Made by a program: the position numbers and the translations under genes
Notes under the pieces: model-generated
The model's database searches: none
Seen by the model: only the letters and a program-made list of their open reading frames with translations
Told to the model about the DNA's origin: nothing
Shown: positions 23,550 to 34,400 of the stretch, piece by piece
How positions within the stretch are numbered: position 1 is the stretch's first letter
Layout of the letters: each line of letters starts with the position of its first letter
Assembly: GCA_003116995.1 (NCBI GenBank)
Contig: BDSL01000078.1
Span: forward strand, 186,001-250,000
Direction: 5' to 3'
Length of the DNA: 64,000 nucleotides
Origin: Yamagishiella unicocca
Lineage: Eukaryota > Chlorophyta > Chlorophyceae > Chlamydomonadales > Volvocaceae

Positions 23550-24845
23550 CCGGAAGCGAGGGTTGGGATGCAAGCGGACGGGAGGGGAAGGATGCAGAAA
23601 CAGCGCCCCGGGGGCCGTACCTTCTGGCCGTAGTGTACGGTGTTGTCCTCGTACGGCGGCTCCAGCGCGGTGGCGGTCTTTGGTGGAACGTACGGCAGCA
23701 GGACGAGCGAGTTGCGGCAGCAGGGCGCCCGCACGTCGGGGGCGGCGGTGGCGGCGCACGACTGCTCGCCGGTGCGGGCGTCCTGGGGGGCGGGGCAAGG
23801 GGGGGCATGGGAGGGCATGGGAGGGGAGGGCAGGGCAAGGGGGGGCAGCGAGGGGTGGAGGGAGACTCAGCAACGGGGAACTCAGCGCGGGGCCGAAATC
23901 GGGGGCTGGCATCAGGATGGAACTCATGTCGGGCGGGAGGGAGTAGCGGCAGGTGCGTGGACGCGAGCAGGGTGCTTTCGCTCCCGTCCATGGCCCCCGC
24001 CATTCGTTCTCCCCCTTACCTGCGCCCCCACCCCTTCCACCTGCCCCGGCCCCCTCCCACCTGCCCCCATCGCTGCCCGGCCCCCTGATGCCTGCCGCCC
24101 CCTGATGCCTGCAGCCCCCTGATGCCTGCCGCCCCCTGATGCCTGCCGCCCCCTGATGCCTGCCGCCCCCTGCTCCCTCACCGCATCCGCCGGGTCACCC
24201 GCCAGCACGCAGCCCGTGTCCACATGGACCAGCTGCACCACGTCGCCGTAGTGCAGGTAGGGGTCGTCGGCAACGCGGCTCAGCTCCACTTCCGCCAGCG
24301 CGGCGGACATACGGGAGCGGAAGCTGGGGGAGGGGTTGGGGGGGGCGGGTTGAGAAGGAAGCCCGTGGGTCGACACATGGGGGAGGCAGCGAGGGGCCGC
24401 GCGAGGAAAGGTTGGTGGCGAGAAGACCCACGACATAGAAGGGGGGTTGCAAAGAAGGGGGGGAAGCGGGTTTGGGGGATTTGATAATCGGCATCACGGG
24501 TGTGGGAAGTGCCACGCGACAGTTGTTGGGGGTCGCGATCGCGTGCGGACTGGCGCACATCGCTGCGGCACGTCGGGGTTTTTTCAGCGGTGTGCCAAGC
24601 TGGGCGGCTGGGTAATGCATGTCAACACGATGCAACATTCCCGGCGCAGTGGCCAGCATATAGGTCGGATGCGCTTCCAAAGGCAAGCTTAGCATGGCCC
24701 TTCATGCATGCACTCACGCATCGAGCTTGAGTGTACCAGTGCCCTTCCGGGCCAGGAGGTCCTTAAGTATTGTCCGCTGTAGTTCCCTGTCTTCAGCCCA
24801 GTTCCCGATCAAGCACGCGGGGTTGAAGCGCGTGACGTCGCGCAT
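21396..24845 (-). CDS. FAP161: Cilia- and flagella-associated protein 161, microtubule inner protein
   Basis: Structural protein inside axonemal doublet microtubules, so it supports a flagellated organism. Exons: 24845-24718, 24323-24182, 23782-23621, 23460-23239, 22969-22808, 22482-22388, 21992-21859, 21562-21396; 403 aa, all phases closing. It opens MRDVTRFNPACLIGNWAEDR, like the IGNWNEDV start of CFAP161. It continues VELSRVADDPYLHYGDVVQL (family: SITEDGFIHFGDIVML), HYGQKVRLAL, LVHCATQKPLCLEA and YGIELEVSAKAAMV (family: ITHCHTNQCL..YGKEYEVAA), and SDNFWTFVGG. The last two exons encode a predicted coiled coil (LLERKLVMLENN) and a C-terminal tail that may be algal-specific. The introns carry minisatellites and type B and type D-like elements. 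Confidence 0.92.
22036..22100 (+). mobile_element. Intronic element, type B
   Basis: G-run, TTTGATAAGAGAATCCGCGA, then CCACTGCCAATAAAACTAGG, in the FAP161 intron 21993-22387. It is flanked by similar 13-bp gggcggg-gggggg stretches that may be a target duplication. Confidence 0.7.
22750..22823. repeat. 26-bp tandem copies of FAP161 exon end plus splice donor
   Basis: On the minus strand GAGCAAATGTACCAG and its donor gtgaggggag (exon end 22808) are followed by two more copies with GAGCAGATGTACCAG, each with an intact GT donor. Confidence 0.92.
23511..23550. repeat. GGCA tetranucleotide repeat in FAP161 intron
   Basis: About nine copies of ggca in the intron 23461-23620. Confidence 0.9.
24063..24178. 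repeat. 18-bp minisatellite beside a FAP161 splice donor
   Basis: Units of ccccctgatgcctgccgc, six or more, starting within about 15 nt of the donor of exon 24323-24182. Confidence 0.9.
24338..24445 (+). mobile_element. Intronic elements, type A/D variants
   Basis: GGGTTGAGAAGGAAGCCCGT at 24347 and GGCGAGAAGACCCACGACAT at 24418, both in the first FAP161 intron (24324-24717). Confidence 0.45.
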
Positions 24846-27800
24846 CCTTGCGTACTGGGTACCGTGATTGCAAATAAGTTGAATACAACGTCAACTATGC
24901 ACTATAATGTACACGTTTGAGTAGTTCACGTATACTCTGGAAGGAAGGCGCCCCACTTCAATTCAGGAGCGTGCGTAACCTACAATTAGCGATATCAATT
25001 AGTTCACGTTCTCAATCAGAACACTCTTTGCATGCATACAGGCTGTACTTGGCCTTGAGAGCCGTCGAAAAAACATTGATGCCGTACGGTGGAGGATCGT
25101 ACAAAGCAAGTCAATGCTCTGAGGAACGCAAAGTTCGTTGTTAACTCCTGACAGAGCAGAGACTCAGTGTGTATATTGTATAATAATTGTGGGGCATAGC
25201 GGCATACGAAACGGAGATAGATAGTTAGGTACAGGAACGAGGGCACAGGGCGCAAGAGGCACTGCAAAAGAGTGTCTCATGTTGACACTCCTTTCCTTTC
25301 ACCGAAATTATGGGGCTCGGGAAAATGATTGGGAGAGGATGATGGTGCGTCCATCGGTCACATTTTTAGAGTTTCGTGGGTATTTTACACCTGAGTTCAC
25401 GCGCCTCCTACATAAGGCAAAGCAGCAACAGGCACCCGCTTTCGATATAATTAGATTTCCTACGGTCGTGAGCAACTCCATCTATTATCAACAAAATGAC
25501 AGTTAACTGAAGCTACGCCGGCTGGCGCCAGTCTGCTCCCCCTCCCGCATGCTGGCGCACACCGTGACGATGACACACGTGTCTCTGCACATCTCCCTTC
25601 AGTCGGGTCGAAGACCCAGTAAACACGGGGAGCAGACCGCATCCCTAGGATACCGACAAAGGTTAGAAATATAATGAACACCGATTGCAAGCCAGCCCCT
25701 TCAATATTAAGCCCAAGTGACGAAGCCGAAAGTTGTCCCTCCCTGTCCGGAAGACGAAGCCGAAAGTTGTCCCTCCCTGTAATCAAGCCTTCTGCATAGC
25801 TCCCACGTACTCGCCTTGTGCGTGAGTCCCAAATCTACAAATCGAAACCAAAAGGCTCAATGAAGCTACTGAATTGCGGATAGTTGTAAACCATGAACAG
25901 CACATCCCACCGCCGAAGATGAAACGCTCATGTACGAGCGCCACAGTACACCTGCTGCCCGCCAGTGCCTCAGCAGCATCGCTAACATCCGGTACCGGTA
26001 CACTTCATGTCCTCCATGACCACACCTCATGTCCGTCGTGCCCACACCCGAGCCACGCAGCACATTCCACGACTCCATCCATGCCTTACTTTATTGCTCA
26101 TTACTGCCGTATCGTTTTACAGCAGAAGAAGGGGTCCAATGGCCAGCACTCAGCTCCCAGCCACCCCTTCGGAGACACAAAATCCGGAAGATAACAGAAA
26201 GACGCACGCACCTGACACCCACCCATATTGAGATTTCACTAGCGGCCGACAGTGATGACAGCACCACATTGCACCCCGCGCCAAAACAAACGCGACAAAC
26301 GCGCCCTTCAAGGCGACAATAAACGAGCACCCCTAAAGGCGACGAAACCACCCCAACCAAGCGGGCACCCCGCACGGCGCCGGGGCCGCCCCGTATTGAG
26401 GCCGGAGCGGCGCCCCCGACGTTGAGTGCAGCAGATCCGAGCACACGTCCGCTACCCAGGGGAGGAGGGTGGGCATGTTAGAGGCCGCCGTCCCGGCAGA
26501 GGGACACGGCTCTTAGCCGCTATCAGCACAACGGCCGATACTGAGAACAGGCAGGCGCGCAACCTATGCAGCAGCCAGCAACCAGTCGCCGTACCAGTCG
26601 TCGTACCCGCACCATGCGCTGGACGCCTGCACGCCACGGCAGTCTATTCGCAATAAACAGCCTTACCTCATTCATGCTTCACTCGATAAGCCATGTCTTG
26701 CATGAGAAGCAAGCTCTTAATTAGACACAAAACCCCGAACCAAATCTCGCATCCGCCACTCACGGTGGACCCCCCAGTGGAAGGTGTTGCCCAGGCACGC
26801 CTGCCTCTATTAGGGCGCCAGCAAGATGTTGCAGGCCCCCTGGCGCCCCCGAGGCCACAGCCGACCCCCGGGTCGCTGCCGGCAGCCCGCCGTGCGAACG
26901 GGTGACAAGCCTCTAGCCCGACACATCAGTCACACACTGAGCGCTGCAACCATGTGTTCAAAATAATCGAGGTCGTACTTAAGATGTGCTTAGAAAGGAA
27001 AGGTAGGATGTACCCGTGACCTGACACTTGGGGCATTGGCCCGACAGTTCGCCACCGTACAACCGCAGCCCAACCACCACCGTACGTGGTCCGCTCTGTG
27101 CTCCTGCCTGGCAGTCCGGCACTCCGGCTCCGTCCGCACGGCGGCGCGGGACGCTCCTCTACCGTTATAAGGGTCCATTGGCGCCTGCCAGCCAAGCGCC
27201 AGCGACTGCCCGGTCTTCTAGTGTTAGTAAAGCCACGTACCCGATGACGCCGACTGCACCACCAAGAGGTGGGAACAACTAAAAGCATCGCAGCACATCA
27301 GCATCGCAGGCAAGCGTCGCCGGTGGTTTTTGCGGTTCAACGCAACAAGCGCCTGCGCAAAGCCATCCTGCCCAGCCTTCGGCTGGGTCTCACTTCTCTC
27401 ATAACGACTTTATGATTGCCAGGCAGCTCATGACTGGCTGGCTGCTACTGCAACGCCGCCACAGCCAGCCCGGAGCTCGCAGACCGCAAGCCCACAGTCG
27501 GGCATTCGTTTCAAGGTTGCAAATTTCCTTGTAAATTCCAACGAGGCTATCTGGTTGATGCGAGTAGCCTCGCCCTTTGCCAAGCCGGCGCCAACGCCCC
27601 AAGGCAAGCGTCAACCGTGCAATCTTCTGCCCCGCGCCCGCTGGTGACTCCGACCCCCGCGGCCCTCCTCCATTGGGGCCGTCCGAGCGGATAGCAACCG
27701 CTGGGGGTGGAGAGCTCGCCTTTGAAGCGCCCCTGTCTCTTTTAGCAGTTCAAGTGCGGCTGTAGCGCACCATACGCGGTGAATCGGCGCACACACGGAA

Positions 27801-28496
27801 CGAGAAAACCCTACAAACCTAAAATCCTAAAAGCCCTTAAACCCTAAAATCCCATCTAAGCCGAGGAAGAAGGACCTCGAGAACGTACCTGCACTAAAGC
27901 ACGCCAGTAGCACGCGCGCGGGCCGCCCTGGCGCCGCCTTCCACGACAACAATATGGGCGCAACGCGCCTGCCCGCGCAAACGCACGCGCCCACTTGGGG
28001 CCACTCCACCTCCCTGTAAACTGCGATCGGTAGCCGCTTGTAAGCAACACAGCACTCGCATTCGCGGAGCAGGGCTGCTGGGCCCTCGCCACCACGGGCT
28101 CAGCCTCCGCGTCGCCACCTACTTGGTGCCGCTCCAACACGACGCAGCCGCATACACCGCCATAAACGACGGACCCCACCATGCGTTACTAAGATACTTT
28201 TCCGACATCTATGCGCCCTGAGCACCGTCCAAGCGTCGGTACTCCCTTCCCCAATCGCGCCCAAACACCCCGCATTTACCAGTGCGTCTAGTTCCTTGGT
28301 GTCCACGCATGCGCTAAAAGCGCGCTCGCGCGTGCCTGGTTCCTTCGTCGGAAGGAGCGCTGTTTCTGCGCGCGAGGAAAATCGCGCATGGACACACTAG
28401 GGGCTTTACGGGTTCACATGTTTTTTCTCGGCAGTCGCTTTTCCATCTATGAAGGCTAGGGCTGAATGTAACACACTAAGCGGCCTCCGGGCCTTG
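24846..28496. other. Long spacer between FAP161 start and cyclase end, no supported gene
   Basis: The first 1.5 kb is AT-rich and carries a 75-codon plus-strand frame (25279-25506) and a 27-bp duplication at 25718-25780. From 26.3 kb it is GC-rich without splice-consistent coding. A run of CCCTAAA/CCTAAAA variants (telomere-like) is at 27808-27853. A short hairpin, cccagccttcggctggg, is at 27371-27387. The FAP161 promoter should lie just right of 24845. Confidence 0.5.
25279..25506 (+). other. Unassigned 75-codon open frame
   Basis: The product includes VRPSVTFLEFRGYFTPEF and LLHKAKQQQAPAFDIIRF, plausible protein sequence without repeats. No family recognised; it may be chance in an AT-rich spacer. 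Confidence 0.2.
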
Positions 28497-31400
28497 TCAA
28501 ATCCAGTACTCGCCCAGCTCATCGTACTCCTCCTGCCGCCGCGTCAGCCTGTGCCTCACATTTATAAACTCGTCCTCGTACGGCAGCAACACCGCCTCCG
28601 GCAGCCCCTCGGGCAGTGACAGCGGCTGCGGCTGCGGCTGCGGCGCGCTTGGGTCCGCGATCGATTGGCGCAGCCACAGCACGTCACGCAGCCACGGCCC
28701 CTGCGACGCCTGCGGCGAGTCCTGCTGGAACAAGTCCCGCCTCTCCGCCGCCTCCTGGATCGCCTCGTCCCCCTCCAGCACTGCTTCCGGCAGCGCCTGA
28801 TCAGCCATGCGCCGGTAGGGCTCCAGGGGAGGCGACGAGGGCGTGGGCGAGTAGGCCACGTCCGCCAGGTGATGGTGGGTCATCCGCTGCTGCAGGATGG
28901 CCTCGATCCCGGCCAGCTCCACCTGCAGTGGGCAGGCGCAGGTCGTGGCGGGGAGGTCATACATGGGTGGGGGCCAGCTCATCACGGTACGGGCGTGTCA
29001 GTGGTAGTGGTAGTACGGCACGATGATGAACTCGACGCGGCGCAAGGCCCCACGGACAACCACGCAGCAGCCCTGTCCTCTCCACCCCCACCCCCACCAC
29101 CACCACCACCCCCACCACCACGGGTTTCCCTCGAACACCCCCACCCCCATCCCACCAACCCCTCACCGCCCTCGGTCTTTGTCGGCCGTGGATTCGCGGA
29201 TTCTCTCATAAAACCCCCTCCCTGGAGCCCTACCTGGGGTACGCTGACTCCAGCCGCTTGAGTCCGCAGGTAGAAGCTGGGCTGGCGGGGCCGCCGTGCC
29301 GCCAGCAGCATGCGGCGGCGGGAGCCGGAGGCGGTCGCGGGGGAGGTGCCCATGCTGGTTGCGGAGGCGGTGCGGGTGGGCTCGGCACCGAACGGCGACA
29401 ACGGGGGGTCGCTGCCCGCCTCGGCCCCCCTGGGGCTCCCAACGGCAGCGCTGTGGCTGCCCCTGGCGGCGAGCTTCTGGAGGCCGTCGGCCACGTCCAG
29501 GCTGCTGTACGACCGCGTCATGCCGCGATGCGGCTGCAGGTGCTCCGGCAGCGCCTGCAGCAGCTGGTCTGGAAACAGCTGCAGCTGCATGCACAGGGGT
29601 TGCTGCTGCTGCTGCTGTTGCTCCGAAAGCTGCTGCTGCTGCTGCTGCCGCTCCAATAGCTGTTGCTGCTGCTGCTGTTGCTGCTGTTCCGTGCGCTGCC
29701 TCGCCTGCTGCAATGCATTCGAGTCGGGCCGCAGTGGCGACACCCTGGGTATGATCGGCGCCATCGAGGTGAGAGGCTTCCCCAGCCCCAGCCCCAGCCC
29801 TAGCTCCAACTCCAGGGAGCTGTCCGTCGTCCTCTGGAACCTAGCCGCCTGCAGCCGCGCCTCCTCTTCACCCTCCGTGAGGCCGGGGCCCTGCCCGCCG
29901 TGCAGCAGGGCCGCCGTGGCGCCGCTGAGGACCACGTTCGACGTGGCCGAGGAAACGGCGCTTTGGCCCGCCCGGGAGGCCTGGTACAGGGTCACGTGGT
30001 GTACGGCGACGTGGTGCAGGGGGGCGTACTCGGGGGTGGTGCTGGTGGCCTGGATACAGCGGAGGTGTACGGCGGAGGGCGCGTCGGCCTTGGACACCAG
30101 GTATGTCTGCGGGGGGAGGGGAGGGAGCAATAAAGAACCCGGAGGGGGAGGGGAGGGGGATTACAATAAAAGAACCGGTAACGCGACTGGGGAAATGTAG
30201 TGGGGGGAGGGGGAGAGGAGGGGGCGGGGAGGGGCTGCCGGTGGGTTATGATGGGGGGGGGGCCGTCCAGAGGGGTCGATGGGTTGCAGGGGCGGTTGGC
30301 CCAGAGGCAAGGGCGAGGACGAGGGCGAGGGGGAGCTGTGAGTGCTGGGCGATCAGCTGCTCAGAGAGGCGGCCGTAAGGACGAGAAGCCGCAAGGAAGA
30401 GCAGCCGCTACCCCCGCCCCCGCACCCCCAAACCCAACCCCCCCCACACACACCTCCATGATGCCCTTCCCCTTGACGGATATCTCCCCCCGCTCCGTCA
30501 CCAGGTACTTGGCAGGGTTGGTGATGAGCGACCGAGAGGCCGCAGAGATGTGTACGGCGCCCGCCAGACCGTGGCTCTCCATGCGGGAGGCGCTGCGCAT
30601 GGGGTGGCGGAAGGGGAGGGGAGGGCGGTGGTGGGAGGGCGTGCGGGGCAGTCCCTTGTTGCTCCGCCCACCCAGCCGGTCGGTTACGCCTCCCCCTCAG
30701 CCACACTTACGTATTGACTGCTCGTATCAACGGGAGTTCGCGGCAGGTCGGTGGTGGTGGTTGGGGGGGGGGGGGACCGGGCCAGATTGAAATGGCGGCA
30801 GGGAGGGGGCGCGGAGCGGGTGAGAGGGGGCCAGAGGGGAAGTGGGAGGCGCAAATTAGACGAACAGAAGGTGGGCGGCAGCGACAGTGCTACGGCGGCG
30901 GCAGTAGCCGCAGCGCAGTAACGGAGCCCCATACAACCGCCAAAGCCCCAACCGCCCCACCTCCAACCCAGATGCCGGCACAGCACCGCCCCCGCACCCA
31001 ACCCCGCCCAGGCTTCTTCCTTGATCCCGCTCCCTAACCCTCATATCCCTCTGCCAGCTCCCAGCCCTTCCCCCCTCCTCTCTCGCCCTCCCCCCTTTCC
31101 ACGGGTCTTCCTCGGAATTCCCCCTTTCCACTATAGTGCACCCGGGTCTGCTCGCCCCCCCTTCCTCCCCCCCACCTGCGTCTCCGAACAGGTGAAACCT
31201 GGGCATCCTGCGACCCACCACACCGCCCACCACCGACCCCGTGTGGACCCCAACGCGGATCTGGATGGGTGCCCCCATGTTGGTGGTCACACGGCTGGAA
31301 GGGGGAGAGGGGAGTGGGGGGGGAGAGGGGCGAGGGGAGTGCGGGGGGGAGAGGGGAGAGGGGATTGGGGGCGGGGAGAGGGGAGAGGAAACCCGGTTGG

Positions 31401-34400
31401 CTCTACATAATTAACTGAGGAGGAGGAGGAACCACTGAAAATAGTTCGTTGTGGGAAAGTGTGTGATGGCTAGGGCGGGAAGGTGGGGGTGGTGGCGGGG
31501 GAGGGGGCGGGATGGGATGGCTGTTCGGGAACCAACCCCTGGTGCTCGGGGCGCTGTACCCTCAGTCCCCTCCCCTCCCCTCCCCGGCCCCCACCCACTT
31601 GCACACGGTCTGCATGTCCAGAGCGAAGTCCAGCACCACATCCACGTGGTCGGGACAGGGCTGAGTCACGTTGGCCACCAGCATGTAGGCGTCTGGGGGG
31701 GGGGAGGTTGCAAGGAAGACCCGAGTACGCGAGAAAAACCAATTAGGACAGACATGTGTGTGTGTGGGGGGGAACGTAGTAAAGAGGGACAGGGGGGGGG
31801 GTGGAGTTAGGCAGTGTGGGTGGTAATGGTAGTGTGGGTGGTGTGGAGTACTCAACACCCACACACCCCTTTCCCAGCTGGACACCCATACCCCTCAATC
31901 CACCGCCACCTCAAACCTCAGATGGAGGGATCGCATCCGACCAAGCAAGCGAGCCGCACCCGCCCGCACCCGCCCACCCCCCCCGCCCGCCAGCTAACTC
32001 ACCGCCGATCGTCTCAACCTGCCCGTGCGCGGCGTACGGCAAAGTCGAAGGTGATGGCCGCGGGTGTGTGTTTGTGTGTGTGTGTGTGTGTGGCGGCAGC
32101 AGAGGCGGGGGCACATGGGGACGAGGGGGGCGACAGGCGGCGGGAGCACGGGGGAGGGAGGGGCGAGGAATGCGGGGGAAGCAGTTATGGACGAGCCGAG
32201 GGGCACTTGGCGGCAGGGAGGGACCCCTGGGCTCCGAGACCGTACTACACCGCTGTACCAGTGCGACTGCGTCGACCTCCCGCCCTCACCACTTCGCGCG
32301 GTTGTACTTCCAGCAGCCCCTTACCCCCGGTGTCCGAAGGCTATGCAGCCCGCTACATTTCCCCAGTCGAGTTACCGGTTATTTTATTGTAACCCCCCCG
32401 CCCCGCCGCACCGCACCGCACCTTGTACACAGCCGGGTACTTGTCGATCAGCGCGTCAAACTCGTTGTCTGGAGGTCCAGGGAGGGGGGAGGCCGGGAGG
32501 GGGAGGGGCAGGTCAGGACGGTCAGCGGAGGTAGAGGCCGGTCGGGGGATGTAAGGAGATTCCACGAAACCACGGCCGACAAACCAAGGCGGTGAAGATG
32601 GCGCTCCAGAAGAGACGGGAGGCGAGTAGACGGAGCGGAGGCGCTGCTGAATCGTAGTGTAAGGTGGCAAGGCAACGTAGTCGAGAAGAAAAGGTGGATT
32701 GCGAGTGACGCGCAGGGCCGTTGTCCGGTCGACTGTCGGGGCGCTCCAGGGGAGGCGACAGGTCTCCCCATCCCCCCACCCCCCCGGCCCCGCACTCACA
32801 CAGGTCGTCCAGCATGTTGCAAACCTCCATGGCGGTGCAGCCCGCGGCGATGGTGGTGAAGTTGACGACGTCTGGTTCGGTGGGAAGGGGGGAGGCGGAC
32901 AGGAGGGGGGGAGGCGGACAGGAGGGGGGGAAGAGTTATAAGAGAAGCGGGGAGGGGGAGGCGGACAGGAGGGGGGGAGGCGGACAGGAGGGGGGGAGGC
33001 GGACAGGAGGGGGGGAAGAGTTATAAGAGAAGCGGGGAGGGGGGAGGCTTGGGGCCAGGCCTCTAGTGCTCGATAGACCCACGCGTGGAGCGGTGTGGGC
33101 TTCCAGGCCTGGACGGTTGTGAGGCACGGTTGTGAGGGCTGGCACGGGGCCTGCGGTCTGAGGCTGTGTCCTCATCCACCCGGCCCCAGTTCGCTGCTCG
33201 TCCACTTCCTGCACGATGACCCCCAAGCCAACCGCCAGCCGCGGCCAGAAAACCAGCCCTGCTCCTCCCTGCCCCTCCCTGGACCTCCTTGCCCCTCCCT
33301 GTCCCTCCCTGTCCCTCCCTGCCCCTCTACCTGAGAACAGGATCGTCGCCTGCGCGGCCGGGACGAGGCACCCGGTGCATCCATCCGAGGCAGCAGAGGG
33401 CGGCGTGGGAGTGGTGGGGCACTTCAGTGATGGCGTTGATGGCGGTTGGGCACAACAACAACGACGGATGCCAGCGGCCCCTCTGGTTTCCCCGCGCCCC
33501 GCGGGTTTCCAACGTGTGGACCCGCGGGTTTCCTCGCATACCCCCTCCCCGCCACCCTCCCCGCCACCCCCCCGGCTCTCTCCCCGCCACTCCCAGCTGC
33601 GGCGCACCTCCGGGTAGGTCTCTGCTACGACGCGCTGGCCCCGCCTCAGCGGGTCTGCGATGTGCTTCGGAATCATCTGGTAAAGCAGCTGCTCGCTGCG
33701 CTGCCGCTCCTCCTGCGCCAGGAAAAGAGGGGCGGGCCGTCCGTAAACATACGTAACAACCAACCTAACGAACAAACGTCCAACCGTATGCACCTCGCAC
33801 CTCGAGCTGCAGGCTCAGCCGCTCGAACGTTTCCTTCTGCGCCGCCTCAGCTGTGCGCTGCTCCGCCAGCAACACCATCTCGCGGCTCTGGTCGAACAGC
33901 GGCAGGTCGCTGACGAACAGGCCGTACGACTGTCGTACAGGACGGAAAAGAGCGTCCGGGCGAGGGCGGGGAGTACGTCGTCAGAGGCGGCGACCGCAGA
34001 TCCCGGCCAGGCTCCAACCCGCACTTCCTGTAACGCCCATCCCGGTCCCTTCCTGTAACGCCCATCCCTTTATATGCCATCGCCCCCCTGGATTCTCTGA
34101 TACCCCCCCTCCCCCACCAGAGCTCTTTACGCCATCCCTCCGCAAGGGCGGCCAGGGTCCACCAGCCGCCTCAGCCCCCCTTCCCTCACATCACCCCATC
34201 CCCCGCCTCCCACCAGCCCCGACCAACGCCCTTCGCAGCTTCACCGCCGGTTGCCACCATGTCGCACCTTCCTTCACCCTTGTTTCACCTTCGTCTCACC
34301 GTTTCCCGGTTTCCCCACGTGTTTCTCTATCCCACCAACCCCCCTCTCCCCCCTCTCCCCCCTGTCCCCCCCTCCACCACCCCTTCAGCCCCCCCTTTCC

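Noticed and set aside
25016..28500. Several 60-120 codon frames between FAP161 and the cyclase
   Set aside because: They have no splice-consistent extension, no family likeness and conflicting frames on both strands; listed only as a spacer, apart from one low-confidence frame.
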